Source of the DNA: Phocaeicola sp.
GTDB taxonomy: Bacteria > Bacteroidota > Bacteroidia > Bacteroidales > Bacteroidaceae
NCBI GenBank assembly: GCA_020026225.1
Contig: JAHHQU010000005.1
Coordinates: 1-59,402 of the forward strand
Reading direction: 5' to 3'
Length of the DNA: 59,402 bases
Shown here: piece by piece, positions 33,330 to 40,798 of the stretch
Layout of the letters: each line of letters opens with the position of its first letter
How positions within the stretch are numbered: the stretch's first letter is position 1
The notes under the pieces: generated by a model
Databases searched by the model: none
Told to the model about the DNA's origin: nothing
What the model saw: the letters and a program-made list of their open reading frames with translations, nothing else
Program-made: the position numbers and the translations under genes

Positions 33330-34643
33330 ATGAGTAAAGTATTCAGTGAAGAATTAGTGGCTCAAGTGGCCAGAGAGATGAAAGTGGCCGACTTATCCAA
33401 TGCTACGATTGGTGAGGTCCTGTTGGTAGCTTCTGGTTTGGAAAAGAAAACGGGTATTCCTTTTATCCGTATGGATCAAGGTTCTCCCGGACTCCCTGCC
33501 AATCGTGTGGGCATTGAGGCGGAAAAGGCAGTGCTCGATAAAGGACTTGGATCACAATATCCTGCAGCAGCCGGTGTGCCAGAGTTGAAAGAAGCTGCCT
33601 CTCGATTCGTTAAAGCTTTTATAGACATCGATATTTCACCGCGTGCCTGTTTGCCTACTACTGGCTCGGTAGCTGCTTCGTTCGGCTCGTTTATAGCTTG
33701 TACGCAGCGTATTCCAGGAAAAGATAAGGTCTTGTTTATTGATCCGGGATTTCCTATTCAGAAGTCGCAGTTGCGTATCTTGGGAGTACAGTGGAAATGG
33801 TTCGACATTCATGATTATAGAGGACGAGCCTTGCGTGATAAATTGGAAAGTTTTTTAGTGGAGGGTGACATTGCTGCCATCGTATATTCCAATCCGAACA
33901 ACCCGGCTTGGATATGTCTGGAAGAAGAGGAACTGAAAATTATCGGTGAGTTGGCTGCGGCATACGATGCGGTGGTCTTGGAAGACCAGGCCTATTTTGG
34001 CATGGATTTCCGTCATCCTTATGGACGCCCTTTCCAACCTCCTTTTGTGCCAACAGTAGCACGTTATACCGATAATTACATCTTGATGCTTTCGGCTTCC
34101 AAAATATTCAGTTATGCAGGACAACGCATTGCTTTAGCTTGTATTTCGGATAAATTGTTTGACAAATTCTATCCTGCTTTGGCTGAACGTTATGCCGATT
34201 CGGGTGTCTTTGGGGCAACGTTCATCGCATCCATCATGTATATGATTACTTCGGGGTGTACGGCTACCACACAATATGGTATGGCCGAGATGCTCAACCA
34301 GTCGGTGGAAGGAAAAATCAACTTTGTGGAAGATACGAGAGAATATGAACGTCGTGCTCGACGAATGAAGGAAATCTTTCAGGCAAATGGCTTCCACATC
34401 GTATACGATTATGATGTGACCCGTAAGGTGGGGGATGGCTTCTTCTTTACTTTAGGGTATCCGGGCATGAAAGGCGGTGAACTGTTGCGCGAATTGTTGT
34501 GTTACGGAGTGAGCAGCATTTCTTTGGCCACTACCGGAAGTGAACAGGAAGGGGTGAGGGCATGTACCTCACGTATGCGAGAGGAATTATATCCGATACT
34601 GGATGAACGCATGAAAGCTTTTCATGCCGATCATCCATTTTGA
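33330..34643 (+). CDS. PLP-dependent aminotransferase, class I/II, probably aromatic
   Basis: About 437 residues from the ATG at 33330 (an in-frame GTG at 33324 is less likely). Class I/II fold: substrate region IRMDQGSPGLPANRVGIEAEKAV, LGSQYPAAAGVPELKEA, VYSNPNNPAW, the PLP-contacting VVLEDQAYFGMDF, and the Schiff-base lysine in LMLSASKIFSYAGQRIAL. It lies between iorB and paaK in a tightly packed operon, so its likely reaction is arylpyruvate to aromatic amino acid (Phe, Tyr or Trp) or the reverse. The omega-amidase at the head of the operon suggests glutamine as amino donor. The exact specificity is inferred from context. Confidence 0.88.
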   Translation: MSKVFSEELVAQVAREMKVADLSNATIGEVLLVASGLEKKTGIPFIRMDQGSPGLPANRVGIEAEKAVLDKGLGSQYPAAAGVPELKEAASRFVKAFIDIDISPRACLPTTGSVAASFGSFIACTQRIPGKDKVLFIDPGFPIQKSQLRILGVQWKWFDIHDYRGRALRDKLESFLVEGDIAAIVYSNPNNPAWICLEEEELKIIGELAAAYDAVVLEDQAYFGMDFRHPYGRPFQPPFVPTVARYTDNYILMLSASKIFSYAGQRIALACISDKLFDKFYPALAERYADSGVFGATFIASIMYMITSGCTATTQYGMAEMLNQSVEGKINFVEDTREYERRARRMKEIFQANGFHIVYDYDVTRKVGDGFFFTLGYPGMKGGELLRELLCYGVSSISLATTGSEQEGVRACTSRMREELYPILDERMKAFHADHPF

Positions 34644-35971
34644 TGTCAAGTTTAACAGAGTCTATAACTATGATTTGGAATAAGAATAAAGAATGTATGC
34701 CGCGTGAACAGATGCGCGAATTGCAGGGAAAACGTTTGCATAAGTTGGTAGCTTATGTATACCATAACGTTCCCTTTTATAGAAACAAGATGCAGGAGAT
34801 GGACTTGCTTCCCGATGATATACAAACGATTGATGATATCGTAAAGCTGCCTTTTACCACCAAGCAGGATTTGCGTGACAATTATCCATACGGCTTGATG
34901 GCGGCACCCTCTTCGGAGGTGGTGCGTGTGCATGCTTCTTCTGGAACGACAGGTAATCCTACCATCGTGGGATATACTCGCCGTGATTTGGCCATTTGGG
35001 CGGAAGTGATGACGCGTAGCCTGACTGCTTTCGGAGTGACGCGTGAGGATACCTTCTCCGTCAGTTATGGCTACGGTTTGTTTACCGGTGGCTTGGGAGC
35101 GCATTATGGAGTTGAAAACTTGGGAGCTACGGTAATTCCAGCTTCTACGGGCAATACGGAGAAGCATTTGCGTCTGATTCGAGATTTGCATATCACAGGA
35201 ATGGCTTGTACACCGTCTTATGCTTTGTATATGGCGGAAAAGATGGAGCAGATGGGCATTAAGAAAGAAGAGTTGGGACTTCGTATAGGTGCTTTCGGAG
35301 CTGAGCCATGGACGGAAAATATGCGTAAGGAGATAGAAGAGTCTTTAGGCTTGAAAGGATACAACATTTATGGATTGAGTGAAATCACGGGACCGGGAGT
35401 GTCTTTTGAGTGTCAAGAGCAGCATGGTTCGCATATCAATGAGGACCATTTTTATCCCGAAGTGATTGATCCTGAAACCTTGCAGCCTTTGCCTTTCGGA
35501 CAGACGGGAGAATTGGTGTTCACCACCTTGACCAAAGAAGGAATGCCTTTACTCCGTTATCGAACAAAGGATTTGACTTACTTGATGGAAGGTACGTGTA
35601 AATGTGGACGAACATTGGTGCGTATGGCTCCGATTATGGGACGTTGTGATGATATGCTTATTGTTCGAGGTATCAATATCTTCCCGACACAGGTAGAGAG
35701 TGTCATCCTGGAATTCAAACAGCTTGAACCGCAATACATGTTGGTAGTCGACCGGAAGAACAATCTGGATACATTGGAAGTGCAGGTAGAGGTTCGCCGT
35801 GATTTCTTCACCGACGATATCGGTGCGATGCTGGCTTTGAAGAAAGACATAGCCAATCGGTTGAAGAGTGTCCTTTCCATCGGTGTTGACGTGAAGTTGG
35901 TTGAACCCAACAGCATCGTCCGGAGTCAGGGAAAATCAAAGCATGTGATAGATAAACGTAAGTTAGTATAA
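34643..35971 (+). CDS. paaK: Phenylacetate-CoA ligase (AMP-forming)
   Basis: About 442 residues from the ATG at 34643, which overlaps the aminotransferase stop by one base. It activates arylacetates (phenylacetate, possibly indoleacetate or hydroxyphenylacetate) to the CoA thioester with ATP. Signatures: LVAYVYHNVPFYRNKM, LPFTTKQDLRDNYPYGL, the AMP loop HASSGTTGNPTIVGYT, IYGLSEITGPGV, RYRTKDLTY, and the C-terminal SRGK-like QGKSKHVIDKR with the adenylation-domain lysine. In this operon it would feed arylacetyl-CoA to IorAB for reductive carboxylation. Confidence 0.95.
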   Translation: MSSLTESITMIWNKNKECMPREQMRELQGKRLHKLVAYVYHNVPFYRNKMQEMDLLPDDIQTIDDIVKLPFTTKQDLRDNYPYGLMAAPSSEVVRVHASSGTTGNPTIVGYTRRDLAIWAEVMTRSLTAFGVTREDTFSVSYGYGLFTGGLGAHYGVENLGATVIPASTGNTEKHLRLIRDLHITGMACTPSYALYMAEKMEQMGIKKEELGLRIGAFGAEPWTENMRKEIEESLGLKGYNIYGLSEITGPGVSFECQEQHGSHINEDHFYPEVIDPETLQPLPFGQTGELVFTTLTKEGMPLLRYRTKDLTYLMEGTCKCGRTLVRMAPIMGRCDDMLIVRGINIFPTQVESVILEFKQLEPQYMLVVDRKNNLDTLEVQVEVRRDFFTDDIGAMLALKKDIANRLKSVLSIGVDVKLVEPNSIVRSQGKSKHVIDKRKLV

Positions 35972-36048
35972 TACCGTTGAGGCCTGTTTTCTTTGAACTC
36001 TTCTGTTCGGAAGTACGGGCAACACATAAAAGATAAGGAGACCTTAAA

Positions 36049-36465
36049 ATGACTGTTAAACAATTGTCGGTTTTTCTGGAGAATAAGACTGGAAGAATCA
36101 ATGACGTAGTTCGTACATTGGGTGAAAACGATATCAATATGCACGCTTTCAGTATGGCTGAAACGGCTGATTTTGGGATTTTGCGTTTGATAGTTTCTGA
36201 TGTGGACAAGGCAGTAGAGGTGTTGCGGGATAAAGATTTTGCCGTCATGTCTACCGATGTGATTTGTTTGAATTGCAAGAATGTGCCCGGCTCGTTGGCT
36301 GAGGTGCTGGACTGCTTGGCTAAGGAACAGATCTTTATCGATTATATGTATGCTTTTGCACAAAAGGAAGATGCCAATATCGTTATCAAGACTAACGATA
36401 TAGAGCATTGTCTGGAAGTATTGAAGGCACATCATTGTATCATCTTGAAGAAAGACCAACTTTAG
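36049..36465 (+). CDS. Tandem ACT-domain protein
   Basis: A 138-residue protein of two ACT domains: residues ~1-68 (KQLSVFLENKTGRINDVVRTLGENDINMHAFSMAE) and ~70-138 (NVPGSLAEVLDCLAKEQIFIDYMYAFA). ACT domains bind amino acids, and stand-alone tandem ACT proteins are regularly found beside paaK and iorAB. No catalytic domain. It is 77 bp after paaK and is the last gene before a terminator. It may sense an aromatic amino acid and modulate PaaK or IorAB (inference). Confidence 0.9.
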   Translation: MTVKQLSVFLENKTGRINDVVRTLGENDINMHAFSMAETADFGILRLIVSDVDKAVEVLRDKDFAVMSTDVICLNCKNVPGSLAEVLDCLAKEQIFIDYMYAFAQKEDANIVIKTNDIEHCLEVLKAHHCIILKKDQL

Positions 36466-36540
36466 GGGAAGGTGGAGATATGGTTCCCATTGTTTCTCTG
36501 TGAGAAATATCGTTCGTGGATAAAGTGAGCGATAGACAAA

Positions 36541-36574
36541 AAGAAGCCCGATGAATAAAATCATCGGGCTTCTT
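36541..36574. terminator. Bidirectional terminator between the aryl-acid operon and the DUF4838 gene
   Basis: AAGAAGCCCGATGA (36541-36554) pairs perfectly with TCATCGGGCTTCTT (36561-36574) around a 6-nt loop, with A-rich and T-rich flanks. It lies between two convergent genes, 75 bp after one stop and 40 bp before the other. Confidence 0.9.
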
Positions 36575-36614
36575 TGTTAAAGGATAGGCCGGTTGAGGCT
36601 ATCGCTTATTCTAA

Positions 36615-38840
36615 TTATTCGTAGACAAATACTTCGTCGATGAAGAACCAGCTCGGATTTCCAGAACCTGGCATCTTCTTTTGTCCGTCTACGTCGATGC
36701 GGATGTAGCGGGCTTTGTACTTACGGTCCAATGAATGTTTCACCTGATAGTAAGGTTCGGGTTGTGCGATACCTGCAATGCGTTCAGAGCCTACAGGTTG
36801 GAAGTTCTTGTTGTCGGTAGAAATCGCATAAGAAACTCCGTTGATAGGACAAATCCAATCGCCCCAAGCTTGAAGGAAGTCGATAGAAATACTGCTTATT
36901 TCTTTTTCTTCTCCCATATCAAGGATAAAGGAACCGTCTGTGCCTTCCCATCCTAACCAACATTGGTTGAAGGTATTGCCGCCTAACAGCCCATCGGTAA
37001 GCACTGTTGGAGCAATGCTTGTATAACGTTTGGAAGGCTCGATCAAGTAAGTGACCTTGGCATTCTGTGCTAAGTTTTGAGGTCGCTTCGTCAAGAAACG
37101 TTCACGGTACAATTTGCAGTAATCGGTAGTATAAAGTCGGCGTTCTGAGAGATTGCTGACCATGAATCGCTCGCAGTCCTGTTCAAAATGGTTGAGGGCC
37201 TGGCTCATCTTTTCTACATCAAAATTGGGCTCTGTTCGAGCGATTTCCAGCTCAGAGTAGAGGAGAGGCAGACGAGAACGTTGGATGCGTGCCAGATGAG
37301 CACTGTCAGCGGCTGCAGCCTGTTCTGCTTTATCGAATAATTCATTGTATCGTTTGAGCAACTTCGGATTCAGCATCGTATGTTTGAAGGTGACCGGTGT
37401 GTCATAAATCCAAAGGACTTGGTTGCTGGAAAGCAGTGCACCTTGCATCAATTTGATGTATTGGTACAAGTATGGAGCAGAGGTTTCACCGTAATATCCT
37501 TTCAAAAATTTCAGAATCAGTTCATCGGTATCAGCATACGGATTCCACATCAGCTTGGAAGTAAGCCAAGTACGTAATTCTGCAAAATCTTCTCCTGGAG
37601 CAGGGCTTAGCTGATGGAAGAAGGTGTTGACATGATTCTTTTTGAACAACTGCATGTTCTTGGCCATTATATGGAAGTTAGGGAAAGGAGCCACATAGTT
37701 GTGGAAGTTGATTCCATAATCCCAAAGAAAGATATTATTGGACAATTCACTCCATTTTTCCAGATAACTCAAGAATTCCTGTCCTTTGGCATTTTCATCC
37801 AATGGCACTTCACGAGTGCAATTGATATTGCAAAGCATGATGTTTACGTTGGGAAGCGGTTTGGCGTGCAAAGGTGGTTTTACGCTATAGAGGTAAGCCA
37901 GGGTTGAAATCTGTTTGTCAGGGAAGCGTTCGGCCAGTTTGTTGAGAAAACGGATATATAGTCCTGATACACTTCCTTCTTCTTTGATGATTTTCATACA
38001 TTCATCGCAATGGCACCAACTGCCATCTCCATCATTCTGGCTGAACGAAGTCATGTTGCGGTCTGGGTTTGCCTTGAAGAGTGAATCGATTTTGTGTGTT
38101 GCAATTTCCAGTACATCTGGATTGGTAAGACACAACTGAGCCGTAGATTTTGTATGGCGCTTTCCGTTGACTAAAGAGTAGTATTCAGGGTGTGACTTCG
38201 CATATTGTTCCAAAGGGAAAAATCGGAGGAAGGTATGAACCCATATACGGTTGCTTGCAAAAAGTTCATTGACGTATTCAAAACGTGAAAATTCTTTGTA
38301 GAGTGGATCGGCCATTTCTCTGTCCAAACCATAGAAGTGGGTCTGACGGTGAGCAAAAGCAGGATTGTCAATATCGTGGATGCGAGGAATGGTAAGGTCA
38401 TTCTGGGTATCGAAAGAGTATTCATTTGCTCCCCAATAGTTGACATTCAGGTAGCGTTCCAGTAAAGTCGTTACACCGTGTACCGAACCGTTGTCGCCGC
38501 CACTGATGATACGGAGATAGCCGTCGTCGGTAGACAGTAAGAATCCGTCTTCTGTGATTTCTTTGGAAATAAACTGGGAATTGGTCATCCCATTTCCGAT
38601 GAGGATATCTCCTTTTTTAATTTTTTTAGCTTGATGGCAGTACACGATAGGCAGCTTGGCTTGGGTAGATTTCTGTACGAAATTCTGCAAAATGGAAGCA
38701 GCTGTTGAGTCGGCATGTTCTTGAGTAGTCACGACAATGCGTGAGGTCGGCTTGTTATGCTTTACGATGTTTACTTGTGCTGAGCATGTTGCAGCAAAAG
38801 ACAAGGCTGCAAGACATGACAAAAATTTGATATTTTTCAT
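36615..38840 (-). CDS. Secreted DUF4838 protein with discoidin-like C-terminal domain
   Basis: A 741-residue secreted protein: signal peptide (MKNIKFLSCLAALSFAATCSAQ), then a GH20-N-like domain with VVTTQEHADSTAASIL and IISGGDNGSVHGVTTLLERYLNV, followed by the DUF4838 core (FLRFFPLEQYAKSHPEYYSLVNG, SFSQNDGDGSWCHCDEC, NIMLCNINCTREVPLD). The last ~130 residues look like an F5/8 type C (discoidin) carbohydrate-binding domain (FILDMGEEKEISSISIDFLQAWGDW, YKARYIRIDVDG). DUF4838 proteins are glycoside-hydrolase-like and poorly characterised. No SusCD pair or other glycan genes lie beside it, so the substrate is unknown. Confidence 0.85.
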   Translation of the reverse strand: MKNIKFLSCLAALSFAATCSAQVNIVKHNKPTSRIVVTTQEHADSTAASILQNFVQKSTQAKLPIVYCHQAKKIKKGDILIGNGMTNSQFISKEITEDGFLLSTDDGYLRIISGGDNGSVHGVTTLLERYLNVNYWGANEYSFDTQNDLTIPRIHDIDNPAFAHRQTHFYGLDREMADPLYKEFSRFEYVNELFASNRIWVHTFLRFFPLEQYAKSHPEYYSLVNGKRHTKSTAQLCLTNPDVLEIATHKIDSLFKANPDRNMTSFSQNDGDGSWCHCDECMKIIKEEGSVSGLYIRFLNKLAERFPDKQISTLAYLYSVKPPLHAKPLPNVNIMLCNINCTREVPLDENAKGQEFLSYLEKWSELSNNIFLWDYGINFHNYVAPFPNFHIMAKNMQLFKKNHVNTFFHQLSPAPGEDFAELRTWLTSKLMWNPYADTDELILKFLKGYYGETSAPYLYQYIKLMQGALLSSNQVLWIYDTPVTFKHTMLNPKLLKRYNELFDKAEQAAAADSAHLARIQRSRLPLLYSELEIARTEPNFDVEKMSQALNHFEQDCERFMVSNLSERRLYTTDYCKLYRERFLTKRPQNLAQNAKVTYLIEPSKRYTSIAPTVLTDGLLGGNTFNQCWLGWEGTDGSFILDMGEEKEISSISIDFLQAWGDWICPINGVSYAISTDNKNFQPVGSERIAGIAQPEPYYQVKHSLDRKYKARYIRIDVDGQKKMPGSGNPSWFFIDEVFVYE

Positions 38841-38992
38841 AGATAAGCAGTTTATACTGCATGCGAAAATAAGAAAAATATATAAGAACAGAAAGGTTCT
38901 TTGTCATGTTTCTGCAAAATTCACCTTTATATTTTCCTTCTTCTTTGATGTACCTTAGTATTTTTGTTCAGATGAATTTTCCTTCTGAACAT

Positions 38993-39028
38993 AAAAATAG
39001 CCTCAACTAAAAAGTTGAGGCTATTTTT
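38993..39028 (-). terminator. Terminator after guaA
   Basis: A perfect 16-bp stem (38993-39008 with 39013-39028) with a 4-nt loop and A/T flanks, 22 bp beyond the guaA stop on the minus strand. Confidence 0.92.
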
Positions 39029-39050
39029 ATATGCTAATTTAAGCGAATTC

Positions 39051-40358
39051 TTATTCCCATTCGATGGTAGCATTTGGTTTCGGAGAAAGGTCATAGCAAA
39101 CACGGTTTACACATGGAACTTCCTTCAAGATACGTGCTGTAATCTTGTCCAAAACAGCCCAGTCGATGTGTTCGATAGAAGCAGTCATTGCATCAATTGT
39201 ATTGACCGCACGGATGATAACTGGCCAGTCGAAAGAACGAGCATTATCACGTACACCTACAGATTTGAAGTCAGGAACCAATGTGAAGTACTGCCATACT
39301 TTTGTATCCAAACCAGCTTTAGCGAATTCTTCACGCAAGATAGCGTCGCTTTCACGAACTGCTTCCAGACGGTCGCGAGTGATTGCACCCAAGCAACGAA
39401 CGCCAAGACCTGGACCTGGGAACGGCTGACGGAATACCATAGCATGTGGCAAGCCTAATTCAAGACCGCAAGCACGAACTTCGTCTTTGAACAACTGACG
39501 CAATGGTTCTACCAATGCGAACTGCAAATCTTTAGGAAGACCGCCTACATTGTGGTGTGACTTAACACATTTAGCTGTTTTTGTACCACTTTCTACGATG
39601 TCTGGGTAGATAGTACCTTGACCCAAGAATTCGATACCATCCAATTTGCGAGCTTCTTCTTCGAATACACGGATGAATTCTCCACCGATAATCTTACGTT
39701 TTTCTTCAGGATCTGCAACGTTTTCCAATTTAGAAAGGAAACGTTCTGTTGCGTCGATGTAGATCAAGTTAGCTTTCAACTGGTTCTTGAATACTTCAAC
39801 AACGTCTTCAGATTCACCTTTACGCATCAAACCGTGGTTAACGTGTACGCAGTATAAGTTGTTGCCGATAGCTTTGTGTAACAAGGCTGCTACTACAGAA
39901 CTGTCTACACCACCAGAAAGAGCAAGTAACACTTTCTTGTCACCTACTTGACGGCGAACCAATTCAATCTGGTCAGCAACGAAATTCTTCATGTTCCAGT
40001 TAGCTTCAGCTTTACAAGTTTCAAATACGAAACCTTTAACTGCTTCTTTGATTGCTTCTTCGTTGTTGTCAAATTCAGGCAATTTCACTTCGCAAAGTGC
40101 TTTGTCATGACCTGCAGCAATTACAGGAAAACCAGCTTCATAAATTTCTGGAAGTACATCGATAGCTACACCATCGATAACATTGTTAGGACCACCATTG
40201 ATAATCACACCTTTTACGTTAGGCAATGCTTTTAATTCGGTAGCAGTAATGTCATGTGGGTAGATTTCGCTATAAACGCCCAATGAACGGATTGCTCGAG
40301 CAACAACGGTATTTTCGTGGCTACCCAAGTCGAGAATTACAATCATGTCTTGCTTCAT
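39051..40358 (-). CDS. guaA: GMP synthase with truncated, catalytically dead glutaminase domain
   Basis: A 435-residue protein; E. coli GuaA has 525. The ATP-pyrophosphatase half is intact (LLALSGGVDSSVVAALLHKA at ~145-164, QGTIYPDIVESG, KSHHNVGGLP) and so is the dimerisation domain (FRQPFPGPGLGVRCLG, ending KPNATIEWE). The N-terminal amidotransferase domain starts normally (VILDLGSHENTVVARAIRSLGVYSEIYPHD, then GVIINGGP), but at residues ~80-93 it jumps from PVIAAGHD to EVKLPEF. About 90 residues, including the GVCYGMQ nucleophile segment, are gone, and the HPE motif reads LPE. Cys and His of the triad are therefore missing, so it should use free ammonia, not glutamine. A full-length guaA may exist elsewhere in the genome. 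Confidence 0.9.
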   Translation of the reverse strand: MKQDMIVILDLGSHENTVVARAIRSLGVYSEIYPHDITATELKALPNVKGVIINGGPNNVIDGVAIDVLPEIYEAGFPVIAAGHDKALCEVKLPEFDNNEEAIKEAVKGFVFETCKAEANWNMKNFVADQIELVRRQVGDKKVLLALSGGVDSSVVAALLHKAIGNNLYCVHVNHGLMRKGESEDVVEVFKNQLKANLIYIDATERFLSKLENVADPEEKRKIIGGEFIRVFEEEARKLDGIEFLGQGTIYPDIVESGTKTAKCVKSHHNVGGLPKDLQFALVEPLRQLFKDEVRACGLELGLPHAMVFRQPFPGPGLGVRCLGAITRDRLEAVRESDAILREEFAKAGLDTKVWQYFTLVPDFKSVGVRDNARSFDWPVIIRAVNTIDAMTASIEHIDWAVLDKITARILKEVPCVNRVCYDLSPKPNATIEWE

Positions 40359-40484
40359 AATGCTATATATTAATTTGAAACTTGTTTGTCTCTGTTATTT
40401 TTGGAATGTCATTCGATTCCAAGGTATAAGGTCTTTAATAGGAGGCATAGCTTCTTTCACTTCTGCCACTATTAAATTTCGTTG

Positions 40485-40516
40485 CAAAAATACAATTTTA
40501 CTATTTTTTGACCAAA
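40485..40516 (-). promoter_or_regulatory. Bacteroides-type promoter of guaA
   Basis: On the minus strand: TTTG (40516-40513), a 20-bp spacer, and TATTTTTG (40492-40485). Both elements match the consensus exactly. The leader to the guaA start codon is ~120 nt. Confidence 0.8.
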
Positions 40517-40534
40517 ATGTTTAAGCTAATTCTA

Positions 40535-40564
40535 TTAAAAAATCCCATCTTTTTTGGATGGGAT
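40535..40564 (-). terminator. Second intrinsic terminator upstream of guaA
   Basis: Read on the minus strand, ATCCCATC pairs with GATGGGAT around a 7-nt loop and is followed by TTTTTT. It lies only ~20 bp before the guaA -33 element and ~175 bp after the hppA terminator, so it would end a transcript starting in between. Confidence 0.8.
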
Positions 40565-40740
40565 GACCTCTTCATTCTATCGTTGCTTTTCTGGAGAGAG
40601 GGCAGGCGGGGGGGTAAGCTTCGTCTTTGGATGGATGAAAGAGATTGGGCAACGGCTCTTCGAGCGATTTTCCGTGTGAGGAAATGGTAGCTTTTTACCG
40701 AATTAATGTCGGACTGCAAAGTTGGAATCGGACATAAAAT

Positions 40741-40778
40741 AATGGCCTTCTTGAAACGAATTGTTCAACAAGGCCATT
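40741..40778 (-). terminator. Terminator after hppA
   Basis: AATGGCCTT (40741-40749) pairs with AAGGCCATT (40770-40778), with an inner TTGAA/TTCAA stem; on the minus strand an ATTATTTTAT run follows. It lies 20 bp beyond the hppA stop. Confidence 0.8.
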
Positions 40779-40798
40779 AAAAAAAGGATAAGGATGAT

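Larger units (their letters stand above)
40359..40798. other. Gap between hppA and guaA with two terminators and one promoter
   Basis: 440 bp, all features read on the minus strand: terminator after hppA (40741-40778), a ~175-bp stretch of unknown content, a second terminator (40535-40564), then the guaA promoter (40485-40516). No convincing protein gene. Confidence 0.7.

Noticed and set aside
40501..40719. 72-codon minus-strand open frame
   Set aside because: It reads through the intrinsic terminator at 40535-40564 and into the guaA -33 element, and shows no family features.
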